Below the pieces are notes generated by a model that made no database searches, was not told the origin of the DNA, and saw nothing but the letters and a program-made list of their open reading frames with translations. Both the position numbers and the translations under genes were made by a program. A stretch of 64,000 nt of DNA from Rhodobacteraceae bacterium D3-12 (GTDB lineage Bacteria > Pseudomonadota > Alphaproteobacteria > Rhodobacterales > Rhodobacteraceae): contig CP104793.1 of NCBI GenBank assembly GCA_025916135.1, positions 4,191,001 to 4,255,000 on the forward strand, read 5' to 3'. Positions 53,912 to 61,803 of the stretch are shown here, one piece after another (positions within the stretch are counted from its first letter, which is position 1; each line of letters opens with the position of its first letter).

Positions 53912-55378
53912 ATGAGCAGGGATGACCCTTTCGGACTGGAAAATGACGCCGGACGCACCCGCATCCGCCCGGTGAAAAAGAACAGTCAGCCGTCCAGTGG
54001 GCAGCAACCGATTTATTCTGGCGGGGCTGGCGGCTCCGGTGGCTATGGCGGATCGGGTGGCTACGGCGGGCAGGGCGGCGGCGGAGCCTCTTCTGGTGGC
54101 GGCGGCGGCTTTCCCGGTGGCGCGCCGGGTCAGGCGTCTCAATACGGCAACGTCCGCCTCCGCGAGGCGCGCAGCAATGACAACCCGCTGGTCAATGCCT
54201 TTTCCATCCTGCTCGGCATGGCGCCCGAACTCGAACGCGCCACCGCGCCGGAAAACCCCGATGTGCTGCGCGAACGCCTGCTCGACAACCTGACCTACTC
54301 GCGCGATGGCGCGGTCTCCTCCGGCGTGCCGCTTACCCGCGCAGATCAGGCCGCATGGTTCGTCGCCGCGCTTCTTGACGACATCGCAATCAACACCCCA
54401 TGGGGTGGCGCCTCCGGCTGGCCCGGCCTGCCACTTGTCGTGTCGCTCTATGGCAATGTCGACGCGGGCGAGCGTTTCTTTGACCTTGCCGAAGACCTCA
54501 TACGCTATCCCGAGCGTGACCCCGAGTTGCTCGAGCTGGTGTTCCTCTGCCTGTCGCTTGGGTTTCGGGGCAAACACCGCATCGCTGGCGGCTCGGGCGA
54601 GGCGGCTTTGACCCAGATGCGCAACCAGATGGCGCGCCTTTTGCGCGACCGCGACGCCGAAGACAAACCGCTTTCGCCCCATTGGGAGGGGGTGCTCGCC
54701 GATGACGAAGATCGCGGCTTTGTCGTTCCGATCTGGTCCATTGCCCTCGTCGCGCTGGCGTTGGTTGCTGCGGTCTATGTCGGCCTGTCGATCCGGCTCT
54801 CGAACAAGGGCGAACAACTCTTCACGCTCGCCACCGTTCTGCCGCCCCCTGCGCGCGCCGAAATTTTCCGCCCTGTCATTGAAACGCCGGACACCCCCAA
54901 GATCACCATCAATCCGGTGCTGCTTGAACTCATTCCCCTGTTCGAGGCCGCCGCGCCCAAAGACACGGCCAAAGCGCTCAAAGGGCGCGAGGACGTCTCC
55001 ATCGCCGTCGTCGCCGTTCAGGGCACGAACCCCGAATTGTTCCGCTCGTCCAAGGCGGACGTAAACAAACCCTATCTCGAACTCATCGCCACAATCGCAT
55101 CGGTTATCACCGAAAACCCCGAATTCATCGGACAGGTTCGTGTCATCGGCCATACCGATAGCGTCCCGGTGCAGCGCTCAAATCCGTTCCAGTCAAATCA
55201 GGGCCTGTCCGAAGCGCGCGCTAAAACCATCGCCGAACTGCTGGTCGCCAATGGTGTGCCCGCCGCGCTTGTCGTGTTCGAAGGCAAGGCCGCAACCGAG
55301 CCGATCGGAGACAATAAAACCCGCGAAGGCCGGGCGCAAAATCGCCGCGTTGAAATCATTATCCAGAAGAAAGTTTGA
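53912..55378 (+). CDS. tssL: T6SS membrane protein TssL with C-terminal OmpA-like domain
   Basis: 488 residues from the ATG at 53912; an ATG 8 codons upstream lies in tssK. The Gly/Ser-rich N-terminal linker (about 36-77) is unusual. The DotU-like cytoplasmic domain spans about 85-265 (NPLVNAFSILLG, PWGGASGWPGLPLVVSLYGN), and one membrane helix near 268-292 follows. A C-terminal peptidoglycan-binding OmpA domain (RVIGHTDSVPV, GRAQNRRVEIII) anchors the complex to the wall, as in extended TssL types. Confidence 0.93.
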   Translation: MSRDDPFGLENDAGRTRIRPVKKNSQPSSGQQPIYSGGAGGSGGYGGSGGYGGQGGGGASSGGGGGFPGGAPGQASQYGNVRLREARSNDNPLVNAFSILLGMAPELERATAPENPDVLRERLLDNLTYSRDGAVSSGVPLTRADQAAWFVAALLDDIAINTPWGGASGWPGLPLVVSLYGNVDAGERFFDLAEDLIRYPERDPELLELVFLCLSLGFRGKHRIAGGSGEAALTQMRNQMARLLRDRDAEDKPLSPHWEGVLADDEDRGFVVPIWSIALVALALVAAVYVGLSIRLSNKGEQLFTLATVLPPPARAEIFRPVIETPDTPKITINPVLLELIPLFEAAAPKDTAKALKGREDVSIAVVAVQGTNPELFRSSKADVNKPYLELIATIASVITENPEFIGQVRVIGHTDSVPVQRSNPFQSNQGLSEARAKTIAELLVANGVPAALVVFEGKAATEPIGDNKTREGRAQNRRVEIIIQKKV

Positions 55379-55381
55379 CGC

Positions 55382-58300
55382 ATGGGTGTGCTGAAGAAAA
55401 TCCTTGGCTTCTTCCTCTCCCGCTTCTTCTGGACAGCGGTCGGAATCGCGATCCTCTGCGCGCTGATCTGGTTCTTTGGTGGATTGGTCAGCGTCGGCGA
55501 CGTGGCCCCGCTCGGCTCGGACATGGCCAAGCTGATCGCGATTGGTGTGATCCTGATCCTCTGGCTGTTCCTGATGTTGCTGCGCCAACTCCGCGCCGCC
55601 CGCGCCAATCAGGCCTTCGTTGCCGAACTCGCCGCGCCCACAATGGAAGCTGAACGCGCCCCCGGCGAAGAGAACGTCGCCGAGATCAATACCAAATTTC
55701 AGGACGTGCTCACCCAGATGAAGCGCAGCAAACTCGGTGGTCGCCGCTTCCTGCGCGACATGCCGTGGTATGTTATCATCGGCCCGCCCGGCACGGGCAA
55801 AACCACCGCCTTGCGTCAATCCGGCCTGCACTTCCCGATTGACCTCTCGGACGATCTCAAAGGGGTCGGCGGCACCCGGAATTGCGACTGGTTCTTTACC
55901 GAAGATGCGGTTCTGATCGACACTGCCGGGCGCTATACCGAACAAGGAAGCGACCCTGAGGTCGATGCCGCCGAATGGCGCGGCTTTCTTAACCTCTTGA
56001 CCAAACACCGCGGTCGCCGCGCACTCAATGGCGTGGTTCTGACCATCTCGGTGCAAGAACTTGCCGGTGACGAAGCTTCGATCCGTGAACACGGCCGCGA
56101 CATCCGCAAACGTCTGAACGAGCTGTCCAATTCGCTCGAACTCAAACTCCCTGTCTATTTCATGATCACCAAGGCCGATCTCGTGCCGGGGTTCGAAAGC
56201 TTCTTTGGCGATATGTCCAGCCGCGAGCGGGAACAGGTCTGGGGCGCGACCCTCGGCACCGCTGACCGGGTCGATGGCGTCACGGTCGAGCGTGAGATGA
56301 AAGCGTTGCAATCCTCGCTCGAAGACCGCCTGATCGGGCGGCTCTCGGCGGATGCCCCGCTTGATCAACGCGCCGAAACCTTCCGCTTTCCGTCACAGCT
56401 TGACCAACTCACCGGCCCGCTCAAGGTGCTGGTCGATGCTGTCTTTGGCGAAAGCCGGTATGAGGAAACCCCGTGGCTGCGCGGCTTCTACTTCACCTCC
56501 GCCACCCAAGAAGGCTCACCCATTGACCGGATGATGGCGGGCATGTCGCATTCGCTGGGCCTGTCCGCCCCCGCCCCCGAACGCCGCGCCTATGGTGAAA
56601 AGCGAAGCTTCTTTTTGCGCGGTCTCTTGACCGATCTCATCTTCCCCGAAGCCGGCCTTGGCCGTTTCGATCCCCGTGCCGAAGAGCGCCGCCGCTGGCT
56701 TTGGCGCGGCACCATGGCTGGCGCGGCGCTGATCACGATTGTTGCGTGCACACTGTTCCTGTTTTCTTTCCTGCGCTACTCCGGTGGCCTTACGGATCAA
56801 GAACGGCAATTGACCAAGCTTTCCTCGCGCCTCTCCAACGTGGCCGCGCGGCAGGCGCCGACCGATCCGCTCGATCTCAACCTTGCGCTTGAGGCGGCGA
56901 ATGAAACGCTGAACGCGCAAACGCTGATCGCGACAAGCCCGCTCACCCTCGCCGGACCAACGGCGGAAAAGGAACTCACCCAGACGCATAAAATCGCCTA
57001 CGAACACACCCTGCGCAACATCCTTGAACCGCGCATGGTGGCCCTGCTCGAAGCGACGATGTGGCGGCATTCGCGCGACCCTGAATTCCTGCTCGGGGCT
57101 TTGAAATCCTATCAGATGATGACCGGCCAAGCGCCCTATGACACCGAATTCGTCGGCACATGGTGGCAGACAACCTTGCCCGAATTCGCCCCGATTGATC
57201 CGTTCCCGACCGATCAATCCGTCGATCACCAACTCGCCGCACTTGAACGCATCGCAGGTGAAACTGACAAGATTAAACCAGACGAACAACTCGTCTCGGT
57301 CGCGCTCGACTCGATCTGCACCATTCCGCTTTCGGTTCGCGCCTACCGCACCCTTCGCGCCCACCCCGACGTGGCCGGGATCGACGATTGGATACCGGCA
57401 GAATTCGCCGGCCCCAACGGCGCGCGCGTCCTGACGCGTGTATCCGAGAAAACCCTCCGCGTCGGTCTGCCCGGCGCCTTCACCTTCAAAGGCTTCCACG
57501 AAAAGGCCCTCCCCCTCGTGCCCGAAATCGCCGCCCAAGCCACGCTTGACCGCGCCGTTTTTGCAGGTGGCTGCGCCGAAAGCTCGGATACCTCTGCGGG
57601 CCTGCTCGAAAAGGACATCCTCAAACTCTACTATGATGATTTCATCGCCCAGTGGGACGGCTTCCTGCGCGATGTGCGCCTCGCCCCGATCACCGATCTG
57701 GCGCGCGCCCGGCAAAACCTCAAAGACCTCGCCTCTGCCGATAGCGCCCTGAAACGCCTGCTCGAAGCGGTGGTGACGGAAACCTACCTCACCCGGCCCC
57801 CGCCCGAAGGCGAAGGCGGCGGCGTGCCCAAAGGCGTCTCAAAGGTCGCCTCCAAACTGGGTAAACTCGGCAAGCTGGTTAAAAAGGGCACCAAGATCGC
57901 CAAGAAAACCGGCGGCTCTGGTGGCCCGGCGGAATTGCCCGGCAAACCTGTGGCCGATCACTTCATCGCCATTCGTGGCGCAGTCGAGGAGGTCGACGGC
58001 CAACCGCCCCTGCTCACCGATGCAGTCGCGGCGCTCACCGCTCTGTCGAACGAACTTCAAACCGTCGCAGCCAGCCCCGATCCGCAAGCCGCCCTTCTGG
58101 CGCGTGGCGGCCTGCCACAGCTCACCGGGGCGATTGCTGTTGTCGCGCAAACCCTGCCCGACCCGATTGATGACTGGCTCGCCGGGATTGCGGGTGACAC
58201 GATTTCCGTCACCCGTGACGCGGTGATTGCCCAACTCAACGCCCGCTGGCGCGCCGATGTCATGCCCTTCTGCCTCTCTGCCACCCAAGGGCGCTATCCC

Positions 58301-58918
58301 TTCGATCAGCGCTCCAAGATCGACGTGAACACCCAGGACTTCTCGCGTCTCTTCGGGGCGGGCGGGCTGATTGACGGCTATATTAACGACCACCTGCTGA
58401 AATACATCGACACCACCACGCGGCCTTGGACGTGGCGCTCTGACTTTGGTCTCGATGCCAAACTGCTCGCGCCGTTCCAAAACGCCCGCTCTATGCGTGA
58501 CGCGCTGTTCCCCGGCGGCGCGGGTCCGGTCATGGCCTTCTCGCTTGAGCCCAAGGATCTTTCGGCCAATGCCTCACGCGTGACCCTCAATGTCGATGGG
58601 CAGGTGCTGACCTATTTCAACTCCGTCACCCGCCCCATGCCGATGACATGGCCCGGCCCCGATGGCACCGGCGTCATCACGCTCAGCTTCGCGCCGGTCG
58701 ACGGCACCGCCGAACGCTTTACCCGCGAAACCGGAAGCTGGGCCTTCCTGCGTCTGATCCGCGGCGGGCGCCTCGGCAAAACGGCCCTGCCTGAGGTCTT
58801 CAACCTCTCGCTCTCGGTCGGTGGTTTTTCCAGCAGGTTTGAACTGCGCGCAAACTCGGTCGAAAACCCCTTCGACCTCAAGATGTTCTCCGGCTTCACC
58901 TGCCCGCGCGGGTTCTGA
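55382..58918 (+). CDS. tssM: T6SS inner-membrane protein TssM (IcmF)
   Basis: 1178 residues, full length. Two N-terminal membrane helices (about 14-36 and 47-68) frame the cytoplasmic NTPase domain with Walker A GPPGTGKT at 134-141 and the ImcF part after it. A third membrane helix near 441-463 is followed by the large periplasmic domain that binds TssJ (QGRYPFDQRSKIDV, TTRPWTWR, final FTCPRGF). A Lys/Gly-rich insert lies at about 820-845. It is followed by tagF after 4 bases. Confidence 0.95.
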   Translation: MGVLKKILGFFLSRFFWTAVGIAILCALIWFFGGLVSVGDVAPLGSDMAKLIAIGVILILWLFLMLLRQLRAARANQAFVAELAAPTMEAERAPGEENVAEINTKFQDVLTQMKRSKLGGRRFLRDMPWYVIIGPPGTGKTTALRQSGLHFPIDLSDDLKGVGGTRNCDWFFTEDAVLIDTAGRYTEQGSDPEVDAAEWRGFLNLLTKHRGRRALNGVVLTISVQELAGDEASIREHGRDIRKRLNELSNSLELKLPVYFMITKADLVPGFESFFGDMSSREREQVWGATLGTADRVDGVTVEREMKALQSSLEDRLIGRLSADAPLDQRAETFRFPSQLDQLTGPLKVLVDAVFGESRYEETPWLRGFYFTSATQEGSPIDRMMAGMSHSLGLSAPAPERRAYGEKRSFFLRGLLTDLIFPEAGLGRFDPRAEERRRWLWRGTMAGAALITIVACTLFLFSFLRYSGGLTDQERQLTKLSSRLSNVAARQAPTDPLDLNLALEAANETLNAQTLIATSPLTLAGPTAEKELTQTHKIAYEHTLRNILEPRMVALLEATMWRHSRDPEFLLGALKSYQMMTGQAPYDTEFVGTWWQTTLPEFAPIDPFPTDQSVDHQLAALERIAGETDKIKPDEQLVSVALDSICTIPLSVRAYRTLRAHPDVAGIDDWIPAEFAGPNGARVLTRVSEKTLRVGLPGAFTFKGFHEKALPLVPEIAAQATLDRAVFAGGCAESSDTSAGLLEKDILKLYYDDFIAQWDGFLRDVRLAPITDLARARQNLKDLASADSALKRLLEAVVTETYLTRPPPEGEGGGVPKGVSKVASKLGKLGKLVKKGTKIAKKTGGSGGPAELPGKPVADHFIAIRGAVEEVDGQPPLLTDAVAALTALSNELQTVAASPDPQAALLARGGLPQLTGAIAVVAQTLPDPIDDWLAGIAGDTISVTRDAVIAQLNARWRADVMPFCLSATQGRYPFDQRSKIDVNTQDFSRLFGAGGLIDGYINDHLLKYIDTTTRPWTWRSDFGLDAKLLAPFQNARSMRDALFPGGAGPVMAFSLEPKDLSANASRVTLNVDGQVLTYFNSVTRPMPMTWPGPDGTGVITLSFAPVDGTAERFTRETGSWAFLRLIRGGRLGKTALPEVFNLSLSVGGFSSRFELRANSVENPFDLKMFSGFTCPRGF

Positions 58919-58922
58919 TCCG

Positions 58923-59414
58923 GTGGCGGGGTTTTTTGGCAAGCTTCCAACCCGGGGTGATTTCCTCGCACGCGGTTTGCTGGCCGGTCACCGATCTTGG
59001 CTTGACGCATGGCTCACCCGCTGGCTGGCTAGTGCTGCGAATATGCCCGACCTTTGGCCGCCCGGCGGCTTGCGGGGCGTGCTTGATGCACCTGACGAAC
59101 CGCTTGTTGTGGTGATCGGTCCCAGCATCGATTTACCGGGGCGCGAGTTTCCTATTCTGGCCTGCACCCCGGCGCATGGCGCGACGCGCGAGACGGCTGA
59201 TCAATGGGCCAACCTCGCCGCTGTTGCCTTGTCGCGCGCCGTGCGCGGCGAATACGACGCTGACACGCTCCTCGCTGCGTTGAATTCAATTCCCGACCCT
59301 GCGACTGGCGGCACACCGGCCCCTGCGCCGATCCTTTGGAGCGACAGGCAATCCGGCCCACCAGAGACCTTGATCCCGGCGCTCTTTGGCGAAAATCAGA
59401 TCAGTTCTGATTGA
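58923..59414 (+). CDS. tagF: T6SS regulatory protein TagF
   Basis: 163 residues from a GTG at 58923 giving VAGFFGKLPTRGDFLARGL, the TagF (DUF2094) start; the frame is open upstream inside tssM. TagF represses T6SS assembly in the threonine-phosphorylation pathway in known systems. It is somewhat short for the family. Last gene of the core operon, converging on vgrG with a 14-base overlap. Confidence 0.88.
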   Translation: MAGFFGKLPTRGDFLARGLLAGHRSWLDAWLTRWLASAANMPDLWPPGGLRGVLDAPDEPLVVVIGPSIDLPGREFPILACTPAHGATRETADQWANLAAVALSRAVRGEYDADTLLAALNSIPDPATGGTPAPAPILWSDRQSGPPETLIPALFGENQISSD

Positions 59415-61701
59415 TCTTGCTGCCCTTCATCGTGATGTCTTTCGAGGCGTTCACGTTGATCTTCCCGCTGCCTTTGGTGGAAATATCCTTGCCTTCGATG
59501 TTGATCGTGCCGTCCTTTTTCATCGAAATGGCGGCCTTGCCGACCTTGATGACGATGCTGTCACCGGCCTCGATGATCAGATCCTTACCAACCGTAATCG
59601 ACAGGTCTTCGCCAATCTCGATCCCGCTCGACTTGCCAATCTTTTCAGCCCGTTGACCACCCATCTCGATGGTCTGATCCTCGGCAATGGTAAGCTTTTG
59701 TCCTGACCCGATGTCAATCGTCTGATCCGCACCAATTTTCCACACATCGGTCGCGCCAATCTCATGCGACTGATCCGCGCCCACGCTCATAGAGCGCGTC
59801 GCGCCGATCGAGTTAGACTGTGACGCCCCCACCTGCCGCGTCTCCGCGCCGCCAACCGAATCCGCTCGCACGGCACCCACCGTCACGGTCTGCGCCACGG
59901 CCACGGTCTGCGTGTGGTTCAACCCGATGGTTTCGGTCGAGCTTGACCCGATGGTGATCGTTTCATTCGCCCCGACGGTCAGGCTCCGCTCCGCGCCAAC
60001 CGTTTCGGTATCATTCGCCCCGATGCTCACATCGCGGTTTACACCCACTGTGGTGGATTTGTTGTTGTCCACCGTCTCGGTCCGGTCGTGATGCACGTTC
60101 TGGGTCGCGTCATTGCCGATGTCTTCCAAGAAATCATTGCCGATATGGCGGCTCTCGTTGTTCTTGACCAACTCGTTGTGGTCTTTCTCGGCTTGGAAAT
60201 AGACTTCCTCCTCGCCTTTCTTGTCCTCGAACCGCATCTCGTTCCAGCCGCCCCCACCAAGCGAGGAATTCGACTTCCACCCTGATAGCGTCGCATTCGC
60301 GGGCAGGTCATAGGGCGGCATCTGTTCGGCGTTATAAACCCGGCCCGTGATGATCGGCATGTCGGGATCTCCCTCAAGGAAATCGACAATCACCTCCTGA
60401 CCGATGCGCGGGATCTGAATGAACCCCCAACCGGACCCGGCCCAGACCGAGCTGACCCGGATAAAACAGGTCGAATTCTCGTCGCTCCCACCTTGGCGGT
60501 CCCAATGAAACTGAACCTTCACGCGGGCATATTCATCGGTGTGTATTTCTTCGCCGGACGGGCCAACCACCACAGCGGTCTGCGGACCCTTCATCACCGG
60601 CTTGGACGTGACTCGCGCGGGCCGGTACAGCGTATCCAGCGGAACCAACTCGTATTGCGCACGGAACCCCTGCTCCTGATCGTCGCTCGCCAATCCGGCG
60701 GTGTATTGCCCCTCCCAGATTTCATATTTGGCGCCGATGATCGCGAATTCGATGTTGTCCGCCTCACGCGGGCTGTCGATTAATTTGAAACTATGCCCCG
60801 AATGCGGAGGGATCGCGGTGCTGCTGGCGTGGATAACCTGGCTCATCGCCCGCTCTTCCTCGATCCGTACATCGGCCAAATCGGTGCCGCGCCCGTGCTC
60901 GATGTACTTCCCGGGATAGAAATAGCGTTCCTGCTCATCGCCGGTATGCCGCCCGCCCATATCCGAGGTTGCCATCAAATCGGCCGAGGGCTTCTCGAAA
61001 TCGTAATCCGTGTGAACCCATTTCGCAGGCGATGCCGTGTCCGTGCGCTCCAGCCGCGTGATCATGTTCTGCTCGCCGGTGCGCTGCACGCTACCTTGCT
61101 CAAACCTGATCTCTTCGCAGGCCGGCGCGGCTGGAAGATCGCGAATCTTGTCACAGATCACCATCTCATGCTCGCCATCGCGGAATTCAAAGTAATAAAA
61201 CATCCCCTCGTGCTCCAGCAGACGCTGCACGAACGCCAGATCGGATTCGCCATACTGGACACAATACTCGCGAGCTTCATAACTCCCAGTAAGCTCGATC
61301 CGGTAATTCGACACCCCGCCTTCGTCCAGCACCGCAGCAACGATATCAGGCACTGACATGCTCTGAAAAATCCGGTTGTCCATGGTTTTGGACAGAAACC
61401 AGAACGTCGGTCGCATCACGAGTTGATATTTGAACTTTCCGCCTTCGTCGTTGCCAAGAAACCGGAACTGATCCACCAACCCGTGAAAAAACCGCGGCTC
61501 TTCGTCCTCACTCTGGGTTCGCGCGATCTTGACGTTGATCTCCTCGCCCAAAAGCGCCTTCGAGGCAATCTCAGGGTCCTCCGACTGCAGGCTCAACTCA
61601 AAGCGAAAACACTGGCTGAAGCGGTCTTCCCCGATCAGCGATTCAAACTCTAACGCGTCGTCCAGAGGGGTGGTTACCTCGATAAAGCGTTCCAAAACCA
61701 T
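59401..61701 (-). CDS. vgrG: T6SS spike protein VgrG (TssI)
   Basis: 766 residues with AGGAGG before the ATG. The gp27-like N-terminal part (FESLIGEDRFSQCFRFEL, then ESDLAFVQRLLEHEGMFYYFEF) and the gp5-like OB domain (ARVKVQFHWDR, PRIGQEVIVDFLEGDPD) are followed by about twenty 8-residue beta-helix repeats at 552-711 and a more degenerate tail ending KGSKINQN. No extra effector domain is attached, so cargo must bind through PAAR-like proteins. It lies downstream of the TssM-like gene and converges on tagF. Confidence 0.95.
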   Translation of the reverse strand: MVLERFIEVTTPLDDALEFESLIGEDRFSQCFRFELSLQSEDPEIASKALLGEEINVKIARTQSEDEEPRFFHGLVDQFRFLGNDEGGKFKYQLVMRPTFWFLSKTMDNRIFQSMSVPDIVAAVLDEGGVSNYRIELTGSYEAREYCVQYGESDLAFVQRLLEHEGMFYYFEFRDGEHEMVICDKIRDLPAAPACEEIRFEQGSVQRTGEQNMITRLERTDTASPAKWVHTDYDFEKPSADLMATSDMGGRHTGDEQERYFYPGKYIEHGRGTDLADVRIEEERAMSQVIHASSTAIPPHSGHSFKLIDSPREADNIEFAIIGAKYEIWEGQYTAGLASDDQEQGFRAQYELVPLDTLYRPARVTSKPVMKGPQTAVVVGPSGEEIHTDEYARVKVQFHWDRQGGSDENSTCFIRVSSVWAGSGWGFIQIPRIGQEVIVDFLEGDPDMPIITGRVYNAEQMPPYDLPANATLSGWKSNSSLGGGGWNEMRFEDKKGEEEVYFQAEKDHNELVKNNESRHIGNDFLEDIGNDATQNVHHDRTETVDNNKSTTVGVNRDVSIGANDTETVGAERSLTVGANETITIGSSSTETIGLNHTQTVAVAQTVTVGAVRADSVGGAETRQVGASQSNSIGATRSMSVGADQSHEIGATDVWKIGADQTIDIGSGQKLTIAEDQTIEMGGQRAEKIGKSSGIEIGEDLSITVGKDLIIEAGDSIVIKVGKAAISMKKDGTINIEGKDISTKGSGKINVNASKDITMKGSKINQN
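59569..60048 (-). repeat. Twenty-fold octapeptide repeat in vgrG
   Basis: Residues 552-711 of VgrG form twenty tandem 8-residue units of pattern V/I-G-x6, for example VGANETIT, IGADQTID and IGEDLSIT, each 24 bases. The DNA copies have diverged in third positions, so the repeat is old and maintained as protein structure. Six weaker units continue to residue 759. Confidence 0.85.
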
Positions 61702-61803
61702 TTTTCTGGCCTCCTCTTAAGGGGCAAATAAGGGGCAAAATCACTTCTGAAATATGTAATTCTTAAAGAGTATACTCGGATTCGTTTTAGTTTACCGCAA
61801 AAG

